Shown piece by piece: positions 1 through 10,323 of a stretch of 64,000 nt of DNA (position 1 is its first letter; every line of letters starts with the position of its first letter). The stretch covers positions 248,001 to 312,000 of the forward strand of contig CM065889.1 of NCBI GenBank assembly GCA_033439255.1, given 5' to 3'. The notes beneath the pieces are model-generated. The model saw nothing but the letters and a program-made list of their open reading frames with translations, did no database searches and was not told the origin of the DNA. The DNA is from Hericium rajendrae. Lineage: Eukaryota > Basidiomycota > Agaricomycetes > Russulales > Hericiaceae. Made by a program: the position numbers and the translations under genes.

Positions 1-706
1 CTGTTCAAGCGATTCATTGCACGGCCGGTGATGGTCATCGTCGACGTGCGGCCACAAACAGTCGGCATCCCGACAGACGCATACTTCGCAGTCGAAGAGA
101 TCAAAGACGTGAGCTCCCACGCGCGCAACCCTACCCACCACTAACCACCCCCACCCGTAGGACGGCACGGAGACCCGAAAAACCTTCCTGCACGCGCCCT
201 CCGCAATCGAGGCCGAAGAGGCCGAGGAGATCGGCGTGGAGCACCTCCTGCGCGACATCAAGGACTCGACGACGACGACGCTCTCGACGCGCGTCTCGGA
301 GCAGCTCGCGTCGCTGCGCGGGCTCGAGTCGCGCATCGCGGACATCCAGAAGTACCTCGTCGACGTCGCCGCGGGGCACATGCCCGTGAACCACCAGATC
401 GCGTACCATCTCCAGGACGCGCTCAACCTCCTGCCCGACCTCAGCGAGCCCGCGCTCACGAGCAGCTTCGCGGCGACGACGAACGACGAGCTGCTTGTCG
501 TGTACCTGAGCAGCCTGTTGCGCGCGGTGATTGCGCTGCATGCGCTCGTGGATAATAAGGCGACGATTGGGCGGGCGGAGCTTGAGGAGGGAGGCAAGGC
601 GGAAGAAAAGGAGACAAAGAAGGGCGAGAAGAAGGAAGCGAAAGAGGACAAGGAGAAGTCGGAGAAGGAGAAGAGTCCAGGAAACGATGAGATGAAGGGG
701 GTGTAG
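1..706 (+). CDS. RPN8: 26S proteasome lid subunit Rpn8/PSMD7, 5' partial
   Basis: Subunit of the 19S regulatory particle lid. The inactive MPN protein Rpn8 pairs with the deubiquitinase Rpn11. The window opens inside the gene, so the first part of the MPN domain is missing. Two exons are visible: 1-108, ending ...VEEIKD, and 161-706, with a 52-nt GT-AG intron at 109-160 that keeps frame. The protein reads RPVMVIVDVRPQ, then IGVEHLLRDIKD, then the C-terminal helical region with KYLVDVAAGHMPVNH and DALNLLPDL. It ends in a lysine/glutamate-rich tail, as Rpn8 orthologues do, and stops with TAG at 704-706. Family assignment rests on these conserved blocks. The next gene (COX5) is convergent. No frame problem was seen. 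Confidence 0.93.
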
Positions 707-1081
707 ACTTAGGCTTTGTTCTCTCTCACTTGTATCCTATTCTTGCATGCTACTCGGCACTCGCATTCACAACTTCAATTCAGACTGACGGACTGCACAA
801 ATGCGCCAACATTGGCATTGAACATTCAGAAGGCAACACCGTTGCCAGCAACCCTCAAGCACACGAGATTCGCGCCATCCGAAGTCAATGGCAATTACGA
901 AATCGCCCCCGACAACACATCCCCATGGCAAGGAGCGGGTAAAAGAGGAAAGCATCCATATATTATTCGCAGCCTACAGACGCAGCAGTAGAACACGAGC
1001 ACGATCATCGTTCGCTCTTTTAAGAGTGCGCATCCACCCGACCAGTACCTATGCACGCTAGCGCCGCAAAAGGCAGGCGAT
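707..1081. other. Convergent intergenic gap
   Basis: Between the 3' ends of RPN8 (+) and COX5 (-). Open frames here are short and resemble no family. No gene, repeat or RNA was recognised. Confidence 0.6.
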
Positions 1082-1787
1082 CTACTTGTGCTGGACGAAT
1101 CCAGGGCCCTTGTATCCCTCTGACGAGATACCTGCAGCAAAACGCCGTCTGAGCGACACTGTAAGAATGCGTGAGGCGACGAAAAACTGTACCGGAGATA
1201 GGGTTGAGGTTCATCTCCTTGGCGCGCTCGTTGGTCGCGTCCTCCCATTCCTTCGTCAGCGTACGCGGCGGCGCAGGGGCTGCATTAAGACAGACAGCCA
1301 CCCATCAGCACTCGACTTACAGTACACACGCGACGAGACGTACCGAGCATGCGGAGGCCGAAGTGGACGGCGCCAGCGGCGCCGATGAGGGCAGCGACGC
1401 CGAGGATGACCTTCGGGACGGTCCCGGGCGGGTTAATCGGCTTCCGCGGGCCATGCGGCCCAAACGCGACGTAGTACGCTACACAAAAAGACGCGCATCA
1501 GCACCGACGCGGCGGGGAGCCACGACACGCGGCACGCAACGCAACGCACCGGCCTTCTTCTCGTCGAGGCTGAGCTCCTTCCAGTCCTTCTTCTGGATCG
1601 CCTCGAGCTGCCGGTGCACGGCGAGCTGCTCGTCGGCGCTGAGCTTCTCCCACTGCGCCTCGACGTTCGACAGCGGGATGAGCGACGACTGTCCGGTGGA
1701 CGAGGACGCGATGGGGTGCGCGACGGTCGCGAGGCAGCGGCGGGCGGGGGCACGCGCGACGGCGCGGAGAGCGAGAGCGGGATGCAT
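1082..1787 (-). CDS. COX5: Cytochrome c oxidase subunit 5 (mammalian COX4 family)
   Basis: Nuclear-encoded subunit of respiratory complex IV in the mitochondrial inner membrane. Exons, in transcript order: 1787-1550, 1478-1344, 1279-1193, 1131-1082; introns of 61-71 nt with GT..AG ends. All phases close, giving 169 aa. The N-terminus (MHPALALRAVARAPARRCL) is basic and hydroxylated, like a mitochondrial presequence. The matrix part follows (NVEAQWEKLSADEQLAVHRQ, then KKDWKELSLDEKKAAYYVAF). A single membrane helix follows (VILGVAALIGAAGAVHFGLR), then KEWEDATNERAKEMNLNPI, and the end GISSEGYKGPGFVQHK, all matching fungal Cox5. The start is the only in-frame ATG next to the presequence. Confidence 0.95.
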
Positions 1788-2144
1788 GGGTGCGAGGAGG
1801 AGGAGAGATGCAGAAGGGAAGAGTCTATGAAGATGTCGGACGAGGAGGAAGAGGGGGAAATAGAAATAATGTGATACGCGGACAGGCGTCGTGGGAACCA
1901 AGCTCGGGACGGACCGGGCCACAGATCGCGGCCGACGCTGGGCTGCTCGAGCCATTAATCGAGACTCTACACCCTGCACACTAGACTCTTCATTTCGCGC
2001 TTGTACAATTCGATGCCATTGGCACGTGTATTTTCCACAACAACGAATATACCGACAGAGCATACAGACAGACGCGTAATGCACCGTGAAACAAGAAAAT
2101 GCAAGCAGTCACTTCATCTCATCGCACAACAGTCCGTTCCTTCT
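1788..2144. promoter_or_regulatory. COX5 upstream region
   Basis: About 360 bp between the COX5 start and the GIS2 stop; both genes are on the minus strand, so this must hold the COX5 promoter. No specific site could be named from the sequence. Confidence 0.4.
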
Positions 2145-3439
2145 TCAAGCAGCAGCACCGCCCTCCGTCGCAGCGCCGGGGCAGTCACGCGAGATGTGGC
2201 TGCAAAATCCGTCAGCAATGGTCAGGATATGTAGCGAGAAAAGGCGCACCCTTCCGAGCCACAAGTGTAGCATGCGCGCCTCTGGGGCTGCGGGCAGTCG
2301 CGGCTGATGTGACCCTACAAACAACGCATCAGCCTAATCAAATATCCGTCAGACTAGCCGCAACTCACGATGCCCGAGCAGTTGTAGCACTTCGAGCCCT
2401 GTACGCAGTCGCGCGACAAGTGGCCTACGCCACCGCAGGTGTAGCTGTCAAGGAATCGCAATCAATATCTGGTTTGTAAATCCGTAACAACAGCACGTAC
2501 CAAGTCCTCTGCTGACCTCCACCGCCAAAGCCGCCACCAAAGCCTCCGCCAAAGCCGCCACGGCCACCTGCCGCACCACCCGCCTCGGGGCACGCACGCG
2601 CGATATGGCCGACCTTACCGCAGCGGTAGCACTCGGCGCCAGAGCCTCCGGCGCCGCCTCCACCAAAGCTGTTGTAGCCACCGGCAGCAGGAGCAGGAGC
2701 GCCGCCAGCTGCGGCAGCTTCAGGGCAGTCACGGGACTGTAAGCAGGTAAATGAGCGGGAGCGCTACTGAGATCCACGGGAAAACATACAAGATGGCCTT
2801 CCTGGCCGCAGCGGTAGCAGCTCTTTGCCTTTTGTTCCATCTGGCAGTCGCGGGAAACGTGTCCCTCGAGGCCGCCTGCAAATAGACGATAAATAAAGTG
2901 CATTTCCACCACTGCAAAATAGACCCACAGTTATAGCTGCCATGCGATCGTAGCCAACGTCAGCCTCAACATCTCCCACAAAAAATTCAGTATGATTTTA
3001 CCAGGTCGGCGTGCCTGCCTTGGGGCAGTTGGCAGCCTGGTGGCCAACTGATCGACGCGATCGCATGCATCGATGTTTGCGGACAAATTGCGCAACGACA
3101 CCCCCCGCGAACGCAACGGCACGCCACGCGCGATGAGGAACGGCAATCGTCATTTTATTATTGCGACGCGTCGTGTCGAGCAGCGACGAATAGGACATAT
3201 GTGAAAATAAACGCGGCCCCGTCAGCACCGCACCACGAGGAAAAACGATGAGATAAAATAGAGCAGGCGAGCACGGGGCGAGCAGTAGCTACTACTGTCT
3301 GTCTGTCGTTTCTACGAAATGGCATGCCATCTCAACAGCAACGCGACCGGCGACAGCACCGCGAGCGAACAGCCACAACAACGCGAAAACACCACGCACA
3401 GCCACCACAGTTGAAGCATCCACGGGCACCGGCGGCCAT
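2145..3439 (-). CDS. GIS2: CCHC zinc-knuckle protein, Gis2/CNBP family, seven knuckles
   Basis: Single-stranded nucleic-acid-binding protein. Yeast Gis2 and human CNBP bind mRNAs and affect translation; that role is family knowledge. Exons: 3439-3400, 3047-3002, 2936-2929, 2875-2790, 2736-2501, 2444-2369, 2314-2250, 2199-2145. All phases close, giving 203 aa. Seven C-x2-C-x4-H-x4-C knuckles are seen: [84 protein letters not shown] and [15 protein letters not shown] glycine/phenylalanine-rich RGG-like linker lies between knuckles 4 and 5. Two oddities are a 352-nt first intron and an 8-nt exon that supplies the middle of knuckle 2. Both are needed to keep the knuckle spacing. Confidence 0.92.
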
Positions 3440-4714
3440 TGTGTCTTGTTTTTGTTCGTTGGGGGTAGGGAACTGGATCTGCGAGCGCAGAGATGCGAGG
3501 CAGGGGGTCAGAGCGGTCCTTTGTAAGCGCTGCACCGCCGCAGGGACCACACGAGCTCTCCTGGCTACGGCAGCCCGCACAGGGCGCATCGCAATGGGGA
3601 CGTACAATGAGTTCACGGAGAGTCGTCAAGGACGGGCCTGGAAGTCGTTCGGGGATAGTAGAGGGGATGAGGAGAAAGGAGATGTGGTGGAGCGAAAGAA
3701 AAGAAAAAAGCCGGAGATGCGCGGCGCGCGCGTCTTTGTATCCGGCGCTCATCCGCCCGGCTTGCCCACGTGGGCGCAAACCTTGCGCCGGATCGGGACG
3801 CGGCGAGCTCGGCGCCTCTGCGCTGGGTGCGCGTTGCCATAGCCGACGCCGCCGCCGCACAACGAGGCCGCGCGCAGGCCGTGGATCCTGGGAGGAAGAA
3901 GGGCGGCCTTTGGCAGATAGGAGCGCGCCTTGCCTCTTATATGGCCCGCGAGGCGACCGAAGCGGTCCTCGCGGTCGCGACGGGGCAGATGACACGCGGG
4001 TCGCACCTTCTCGGTCGTCGATGTGATTTTTCGACGGCATTATCACGCGTATTGACGACAGAAATTACGAGGGCGGACTGGACGACATATTGCCTCGTGA
4101 GAGTCCATGATGACAAGACTGACAATTGATAATATTGATAGGCAAAGCAAATGCTACAGCAGGGTACGGAGATCGCGCCCAAATGTGAATTATGGTTAGC
4201 AGTTCTCGAAGAAGCGGCCCAGGGAAGCTCAAAAGCAGCTGCGGATAGCAGGCCGTGTATCATGATAGCATCCTCATGGTCCTTGCGCGCTCTAATTCCG
4301 TCGACAGCGAAACCTCATGGCTCGGCATCCCGACCGAGATCAGCGGGTACTGCACCCGCTGCCTCCGACGAAACATGAAACATGAATAACCTCGACGAGC
4401 TTCACACACATTCATGGACAGACGGCCATGATCGGACGTCTGCTCAAAGACCCGGCCGAAGCGAGCAGCCTCATCGCCGCAAGAATGAAGCACCTCCGCT
4501 CCAAACTTCAGCATCTACGCACCAGCATGCTGTACACGCACCGCGGAAGCAGGAATCATTTCCACACGAAAACCATTCGCACAAACGCGTTGTGAACGAT
4601 CGAAAGACAGCAGTCGATTTTCGAGCGCAGGCGGGCGCTACAGTCTATGAAGAGTTCCGTTCCGCTCCAGCTCCTCTTTCGCCATCCTTAGACACGCGCA
4701 GAAGACAGCGCGTG
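3440..4714. other. Intergenic, GIS2 upstream and ATP15 downstream
   Basis: About 1.3 kb. It holds the GIS2 promoter (minus strand) and the ATP15 3' flank. Several GC-rich frames stay open on both strands, but none reads like a protein family, and they overlap one another. Confidence 0.5.
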
Positions 4715-5073
4715 TTATACGGCGGCCGATTTCTTCGGAGGCTTGATCTCCTCAGGCGGGTTCAGGTAGACCTACAGAGCGTCCACGTCGATCAGTACGT
4801 GTGCTGGAAACAGTCGCGGGCGGGCCAAAGCGCACCTGCTCGCCACCCTTGCCGTGCTCCCAGCGCTGGTAGCGCAGCGCGGTGAGACCACGCTTGTCGG
4901 CCACGAGACGCTCCTCCTCCTTGAGCGACTGGCGCACAGCGCGCGCGGCGATCTGGGTGTATTTGTTGTACCTGCAGTTTCATAGCACGGCATTAACGAG
5001 AAGTTAGTGACTGCAGCATGGCTACCGCGCAGGATACGTACGAGAAGAACTGGCGCCAGTTAGCAGACGACAT
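4715..5073 (-). CDS. ATP15: Mitochondrial F1 ATP synthase epsilon subunit
   Basis: Small central-stalk subunit of the mitochondrial F1F0 ATP synthase. Exons 5073-5042, 4971-4836 and 4771-4715, 74 aa, all phases closing. The product starts MSSANWRQFFSYNKYTQIAA, continues ARAVRQSLKEEERLVADKRG and RYQRWEHGKGGEQ, and ends VYLNPPEEIKPPKKSAAV. The SANWR start, the aromatic-NKYxQIAARAVR block and the length of about 70 residues are typical of fungal Atp15. The start ATG at 5073 sits 10 codons before the first intron. It is transcribed divergently from the Rab gene across about 295 bp. Confidence 0.95.
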
Positions 5074-5368
5074 GGTGGGTGGTGTGAGGACGGTCGGGTG
5101 GGATGGTGTTGGCGATGGCGAGCGAACAAATGTGTGCGGCGGGACCCGGGTGCTGTAGTCTCGCGGACCGGCGGACTCCCATGCGTCACTGGCGGACTTG
5201 CCATTACAACGCGAGCCTGCATGCTCATTACAGTATATCTTCTACACCGTATCCAGCCTTCACAACCGTCTCCAACGCGGAGACAAGGCCTTATATCTAT
5301 CGCATTATTTCCCACAAGCAAGATACCCGTATTCAGCACTCCCCCCGCCATTGCAATAACGACCCAGC
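5074..5368. promoter_or_regulatory. Shared divergent promoter, ATP15 / Rab
   Basis: 295 bp between two opposite start codons (5073 and 5369), so both promoters must fit here. No named site was recognised. Confidence 0.45.
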
Positions 5369-6599
5369 ATGGCCGGCATATCGTGGCACTACGTCCTCAA
5401 ATTCATAATCACAGGTGCGCACGCACACCACACTGATCAGCCGCGCACCCGCGCTGAGCGCGAACGCAGGCGACGCCGCAGTGGGCAAGTCCTCGCTGCT
5501 CATCCGCCTCACGGACCAGCGTTTCCTCGCCAACCCCGATCCGACGGTACGCGTCCCCTCCCCGTTCGGCTCTGCCATCTGCTGGGCTAACGCGCGCGCG
5601 ATCGTAGCTGGGTGTCGAGTTCGGCTCGAAGCTGATTACGATACCCGAGGAGAACAAGGTCGTGAAGCTGCAGTGTGCGTCTCTCACCGGCGAGCCTTGA
5701 AACGCGTCCGTGCCACTGACGATCGCCCTTTCTCTACCGATCTGCCTTGCTCTTCATACATCCTACATGTATTGCGCTGCCTTTTCGTGCCGGCGCGGGC
5801 ATTGCGGCGTGCAGGCTGGGATACTGCAGGCACGGAGTCCTTCCGCTCCATCACGCGCTCGTACTATCGCGGCGCGGCAGGCTGTCTGCTCGTCTACGAC
5901 GTGACATCTCGACAAAGTGCGTTCCACTCCCATCTCCACTCTCATGCCTCGCGGCGATCGTCTCGCCTCGCACAACGTATCAGCAGTGCGCGCTCTGCAA
6001 GGATCAGCTTGCCCGCGACTATGTTCCGCGTCGCGAGGAAGTCCCAGTCCTTTCCCTGCACCGCTGCAATACGGCGCGCTGGGGAGGAGGACGCGGGGAC
6101 GGGACATGGGAAGCCCAACTGAGCGAGAATGGCATCCGTGACGCGTCATTCGCTGATGCATCCTCTACCCCGCGTCTCGCTGATGCATCCTCACGCATGC
6201 CTTCTATCATCTATTGCTCACACGCGTCTCACAGGCTTCCAGAACGCACGCTCGTGGCTCGCAGACGTGCGCGCGCACGCGGACCCGCATCTCACCTGCA
6301 TCCTCGTCGGGAACAAGGTGGACCTATGCGCGGACGACGGCGCGCGGCGGCAGGTGAGCACGGACGAGGCGGAAATTTGGGCGCGCGAGGAGGGCCTGCT
6401 GTTCGTGGAGGCGAGCGCGAAGAGCGGGCAGAACGTCGACATGGCGTTCGAGCAGGCGTGCCGCGACATCCTCGAGAAGATCCGGCGCGGGGTGTTTGAC
6501 GACGATCGGGTGCGTGGTTCTTTTCGTAATGGGCTCGATGCTCATGTGCTTGTGCAGTCGCCGGGCGTCAAGCTCTCGAAACCACGGGCAACGGCCTGA
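5369..6599 (+). CDS. Rab2/Rab4-type small GTPase (Ypt family), C-terminus frameshifted
   Basis: Membrane-trafficking GTPase. Exons 5369-5414, 5470-5546, 5608-5674, 5815-5916, 6235-6509 and 6558-6599 give 202 aa as read. G-boxes are seen in order: GDAAVGKSS (P-loop), [10 protein letters not shown] (switch I), [10 protein letters not shown] (switch II), GNKVDL and EASAK. The start [16 protein letters not shown] is the usual Rab4-like N-terminus. As read, the protein ends [13 protein letters not shown] with no cysteine. One base earlier, the other frame gives [11 protein letters not shown] and a CCGT end (TGA at 6644-6646), which is a plausible geranylgeranylation motif. A one-base deletion near 6578-6588 therefore separates the GTPase from its lipid anchor. 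Rab2 versus Rab4 versus Rab14 is not resolved. Confidence 0.9.
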
Positions 6600-6914
6600 C
6601 ACTCGATCCGCCCAAACGCGCGTCCTCGTCGTGTTGCGGGACATGATCGCCCTTTCTCTGGTCTGTTGGTTTGTATTACTCGGGCTTGCTGCCACGGACG
6701 TGCGCAATGTACAGTATAATATCTGGTGTGTGTATTAGTGCCTATGTCTGCTATGTAGGAGGTGTCGCGGGCGTGCATGACATGTGAATCGAATATATGG
6801 TAATTTTGGCAGTAAATTACAAGCGTATAGCCTACAGACCGCGAGCGCGCACTGTCCCAGCAGCCAATGTTCGTGACCAATAAGTTACAGCCCGGCGGGG
6901 GCAGGGTATAGGCA

Positions 6915-7484
6915 TCACCGGCGCAGCGAGGCGCGGTACTCGTGCAGCTGTGCGACGAAACCCGCGTTCGGGTCCGCGGCGGCGCGGCGCTCCTTGACGA
7001 AGCGCACGGCGGCGTCGGGGTCGAGCCCGGCGCACGCGACGAGGTACGCGCAGACGACGGCGACGGAGCGGCTGGAGCCGAGCGCGCAGTGCACGAGCAC
7101 GGCGGCGCGCGGATCGCCGAGCGCGTCGCGGATGAACGCGGTCGCGCGCGGGAGGTGCGCGGCGAGCTCCGCGAACGGCGTGTCGTGCAGCGCGATCTGG
7201 AGGTGGCGCGTGCCGTGCGGGAGGCGCACGGCGCCGGGGAGCGCGCTGAGGACGTGCGTGATGCCGTGGGCGGCGAGCTGCGCGGGGTCCTCGGCCGCGG
7301 CGAGGTCCGAGACGAAGAGGCGCGGGAGGATCTCGCTGAGCTGCGAGGCGTGCGTGTGCGGGTAGTGTGCGGTGTGTGCGGAGGCGGGGCATGGGGCGGG
7401 GCTGGGGCGGACGACGAGGGAGAGGGTCTGTGCGCGTGGGCGGCGGGCGGAGAAGGAGGTGGGGTAGGGAAGATTCGTCAACAT
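6915..7484 (-). CDS. Dual-specificity protein phosphatase (VH1-like)
   Basis: Intronless 189-aa protein tyrosine/serine phosphatase-fold protein. It has the cysteine-phosphatase signature HCALGSSRS (HC-x5-R-S) at about residues 131-139. Upstream is the DSP core SEILPRLFVSDLAAAEDP and GITHVLSALPG. After the signature comes VVCAYLVACAGLDPDAAVRF, the usual helix-containing end. The N-terminal 50 residues are proline- and histidine-rich and not conserved-looking. The general acid aspartate probably lies in IALHDTPFAELAAHLP. The substrate cannot be inferred. Its promoter lies in the following 1.3-kb gap. It is convergent with the Rab gene. Confidence 0.88.
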   Translation of the reverse strand: MLTNLPYPTSFSARRPRAQTLSLVVRPSPAPCPASAHTAHYPHTHASQLSEILPRLFVSDLAAAEDPAQLAAHGITHVLSALPGAVRLPHGTRHLQIALHDTPFAELAAHLPRATAFIRDALGDPRAAVLVHCALGSSRSVAVVCAYLVACAGLDPDAAVRFVKERRAAADPNAGFVAQLHEYRASLRR

Positions 7485-8799
7485 GGGCAGCGGGGGGAGT
7501 GGCGGACCGGGGACGCACCGGAGGGTATTTATACGGCATGCCAGAGAACGGTGGCCGGTTCAAGCTCAGTTCGACCAAGGCCATGACACAAGGGCGGTTA
7601 GGATAAAGCCGATCGGTGTGGGCGGGGGAAGGGGGGCGTTTGGATAGAGTGGGTCGGAGGGTCGGCCACGGTGACAATGGGTGCTTTATAGCGACAGCAG
7701 CGCGCACCGCACGCTGTCCAGAGCAAAACGGTCGCTGTATGGGGCCAAGTGGCACTGTCGAAGATAATAGCAAGATAAAAGCGTGGAGACAGTGGGACGA
7801 TACGGGCGAAAGCGTGGCGCCTTTGTTGTCCTTTAAAGGTAGACAAACGACCAGAGACCGGGGGAGAGTTTGATTTTGTTGGCGCACGGCGGGCCGTACA
7901 TAAATCAGTGGTCACCGATTACGAAAAGGGCCCGGGTGGAGAGCATGAGCCCCGCATCATACGATGGGGCTGCTCTCAGGTCCGAGAGCGATGTCGACTG
8001 AGAAGCTGTCGTACCGCGATCTAGCGAGGCTGAGCAATGGTCGGCGCAACGTCGGGGCCATGAATCCTGTGCTCTTCTTGTCGGCGTCTCGACTGCACAG
8101 GCTTGCACCCAGGGCCCGACAAGGCTGTATAGCTGCTATTGTGTCGAATTCTGGGTTGCATGCTCCGTGTGCCTCGTGAAGAAACCTGTAATGAACTCTC
8201 TGACTGCTGAAGGTAAGTAGGAAGGAAGAAAGGAGCGCGTCCAGTCATCCTCAGACGAGCCAGCATCGGGACAGCTGCTGCTCAGGACGGCTTCCATTTG
8301 TCTCCGTCTCGCACTCACGCACTCTCATCATTGTCAAGAAATTACATCATGATTTCAACCCTCTTCGCTGCGATATCAATATCATCGGTAAATGAGCACA
8401 GTAATCAACAGGGAAATTTCGAGCTAGTTTGGTGATCAATGCACACATATAGCTGCAATCTCACCTTACCTGCTTCTCTTATACATCGCAATGAGATCAT
8501 CAGCACACACAGAATTACAGGTTGTTGCAGTCGCTCTACAACAGCGCCACGCATATTATTGAAACAGACACAGAGATAGCACTGGCCAATGCCCGCCCTA
8601 GCGACGACACAGAAGCCTCGAGCTTTTGCAAGTGGAACAATCGGGTAAGATAAACAGAGCACGGGGCGCGGATCAAGAAACACAGAAGAATGATGATCGT
8701 GAGCAACAAAATCGAAAGCTCGTACAGTACGGTTGGTGGGACGTAGGAACGAAATTGTCTGTCGTGCCGAAATCCTGGAATGGTGGTGGGCATATGCGT
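7485..8799. other. Intergenic 1.3 kb, phosphatase promoter and eIF4A 3' flank
   Basis: Lies between the phosphatase start and the eIF4A stop. Short frames are open on both strands, but none has recognisable domains. No tRNA or repeat was seen. Confidence 0.5.
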
Positions 8800-10323
8800 C
8801 TAGATGAGATCGCTGGAGATGAGGCCGGTTGTCAGCACAGGGTCAATCAAACGGCAATCACAGAGTACGCACGCGACGTTAAGAGGCATTTCATCGATTT
8901 GCGTGTTGTAGAATTCTGAAACCGGATCAGGATCGGGGCTGAGAACCTATACCGATGAGCACTCACGTTCAATATCTCTCAGCATCCGCACGTCCTCCGT
9001 GGTGACGAAGTTGATGGCGACACCCTTACGACCGAAACGACCACCACGACCGATACGGTGAATGTAGTTCTCGCGGTTCGTTGGCAGGTCGTAGTTGATG
9101 ACAAGAGACACCTGCTGCACATCAATACCACGGGCAAGCAGATCGGTCGTGATCAGGACACGAGACGAGCCCGAGCGGAACTCCTTCATCAGGACCTCGC
9201 GCTGCTTCTGCTCCATGTCTCCGTGCTGCATGACTCCCATTAGCAAGGAATAAACCGTGCGCATCGCATATTACGTACCATGGCAGACACAGTGAACTCT
9301 CTCGAGTGCATCTTCTCAGTCAACCAGTCAACCTTTCGCCTCGTGTTGCAGAAGATAACGGCCTGGGTGATGGTGACGGTCTCGTAGAGATCGCAGAGCG
9401 TGTCCAGCTTCCACTCTTCCTTTTCAACCGCAATGTAGAACTGCTTGATACCTTCGAGGGTCAACTCGTCCCGCTTGACGAGGATCCTGATGGGGTCACG
9501 CATGAACTTCTTCGTCACCTCCAGCACGTCCGCGGGCATGGTGGCCGAGAGCAGGACGACCTGGGTGTCCTGGGGGAGAAGCTGGAAGAGCTCGTAGATC
9601 TGGTCCTTGAAGCCGCGCGACAACATCTCGTCCGCCTCGTCAAGACAGAAGATCTTGATATGGTCCGTGCGGAGCGCACGGCGGTTGATCATGTCGTACA
9701 CACGGCCGGGCGTGCCGACGACGACCTGGACGCCCTCCTGGAGCTTCGCCATGTCCTCGCGCACGTTCGTGCCGCCGACGCACGCATGGCACTCGACATT
9801 CATGTAGTCGCCGAGTGCAACGACGACTTTTTGGATCTGCTGCGCCAGCTCGCGCGTAGGCGCGAGGATGAGCGCCTGGGTGCCCTTGATGTTTGGGTCG
9901 AGCTTTTGGAGGATGGAGATGGAGAAAGTGGCGGTCTTGCCCGTGCCCGACTGGGCCTGTGCGATGACATCGTGGCCTTGCACGACAGGGACGATGGCGC
10001 GCTGCTGGATAGCCGAAGGACGCTCGAAACTGCATGCAAAGTCAGCCTTGACATACCTTCCACCAACGAGAAAAACGACTCACCCGTATGCGTAAACACC
10101 CCGGAGGAGCTCCGGCTTCAGCTCCATATTGTCGAAGCTGTTCGCAACAATAAGCAATGCTTTTTTCTTCCGCTGTATGAACAAGAAACGCACTTGTCGA
10201 CGACCTGGTCCCAGTTGGACTCAATCTCCCCCTCGGGGATGTCCTGGAGAGTTTCTTCTCTGTATGACAAAGTGCGTCAGATGCGATCAGACCCTTCTCA
10301 ACTCTCGCTACGTACGCTGACAT
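8800..10323 (-). CDS. TIF1: Eukaryotic initiation factor 4A, DEAD-box RNA helicase
   Basis: ATP-dependent RNA helicase of the eIF4F cap-binding complex, which unwinds mRNA 5' leaders. Exons 10323-10316, 10259-10194, 10137-10084, 10029-9279, 9225-8967, 8915-8873 and 8812-8800 give exactly 397 aa, the usual eIF4A length. Motifs: Q-motif [10 protein letters not shown] (about 43-52), Walker A AQSGTGKT (68-75), [18 protein letters not shown] (about 173), SAT, ARGID, and [13 protein letters not shown], with the end [13 protein letters not shown]. The start exon is only 8 nt (ATG TCA GC) and the last 13 nt; both are forced by phase and by the eIF4A termini. No frame defect was found, so this is one of the reliable models in the window. 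Confidence 0.97.

Noticed and set aside
131-541. Long antisense frame over RPN8
   Set aside because: GC-rich codon shadow, all Arg/Val-rich, opposite a clearly conserved gene.
6151-6205. Short direct repeat gctgatgcatcctc in a Rab intron
   Set aside because: Two copies within one intron; probably slippage, no sign of function.
6942-7887. Long frames on both strands over the phosphatase, up to 351 codons
   Set aside because: Arg/Ala/Pro-rich shadows of the phosphatase; only the 189-aa frame has the HC-x5-R motif.
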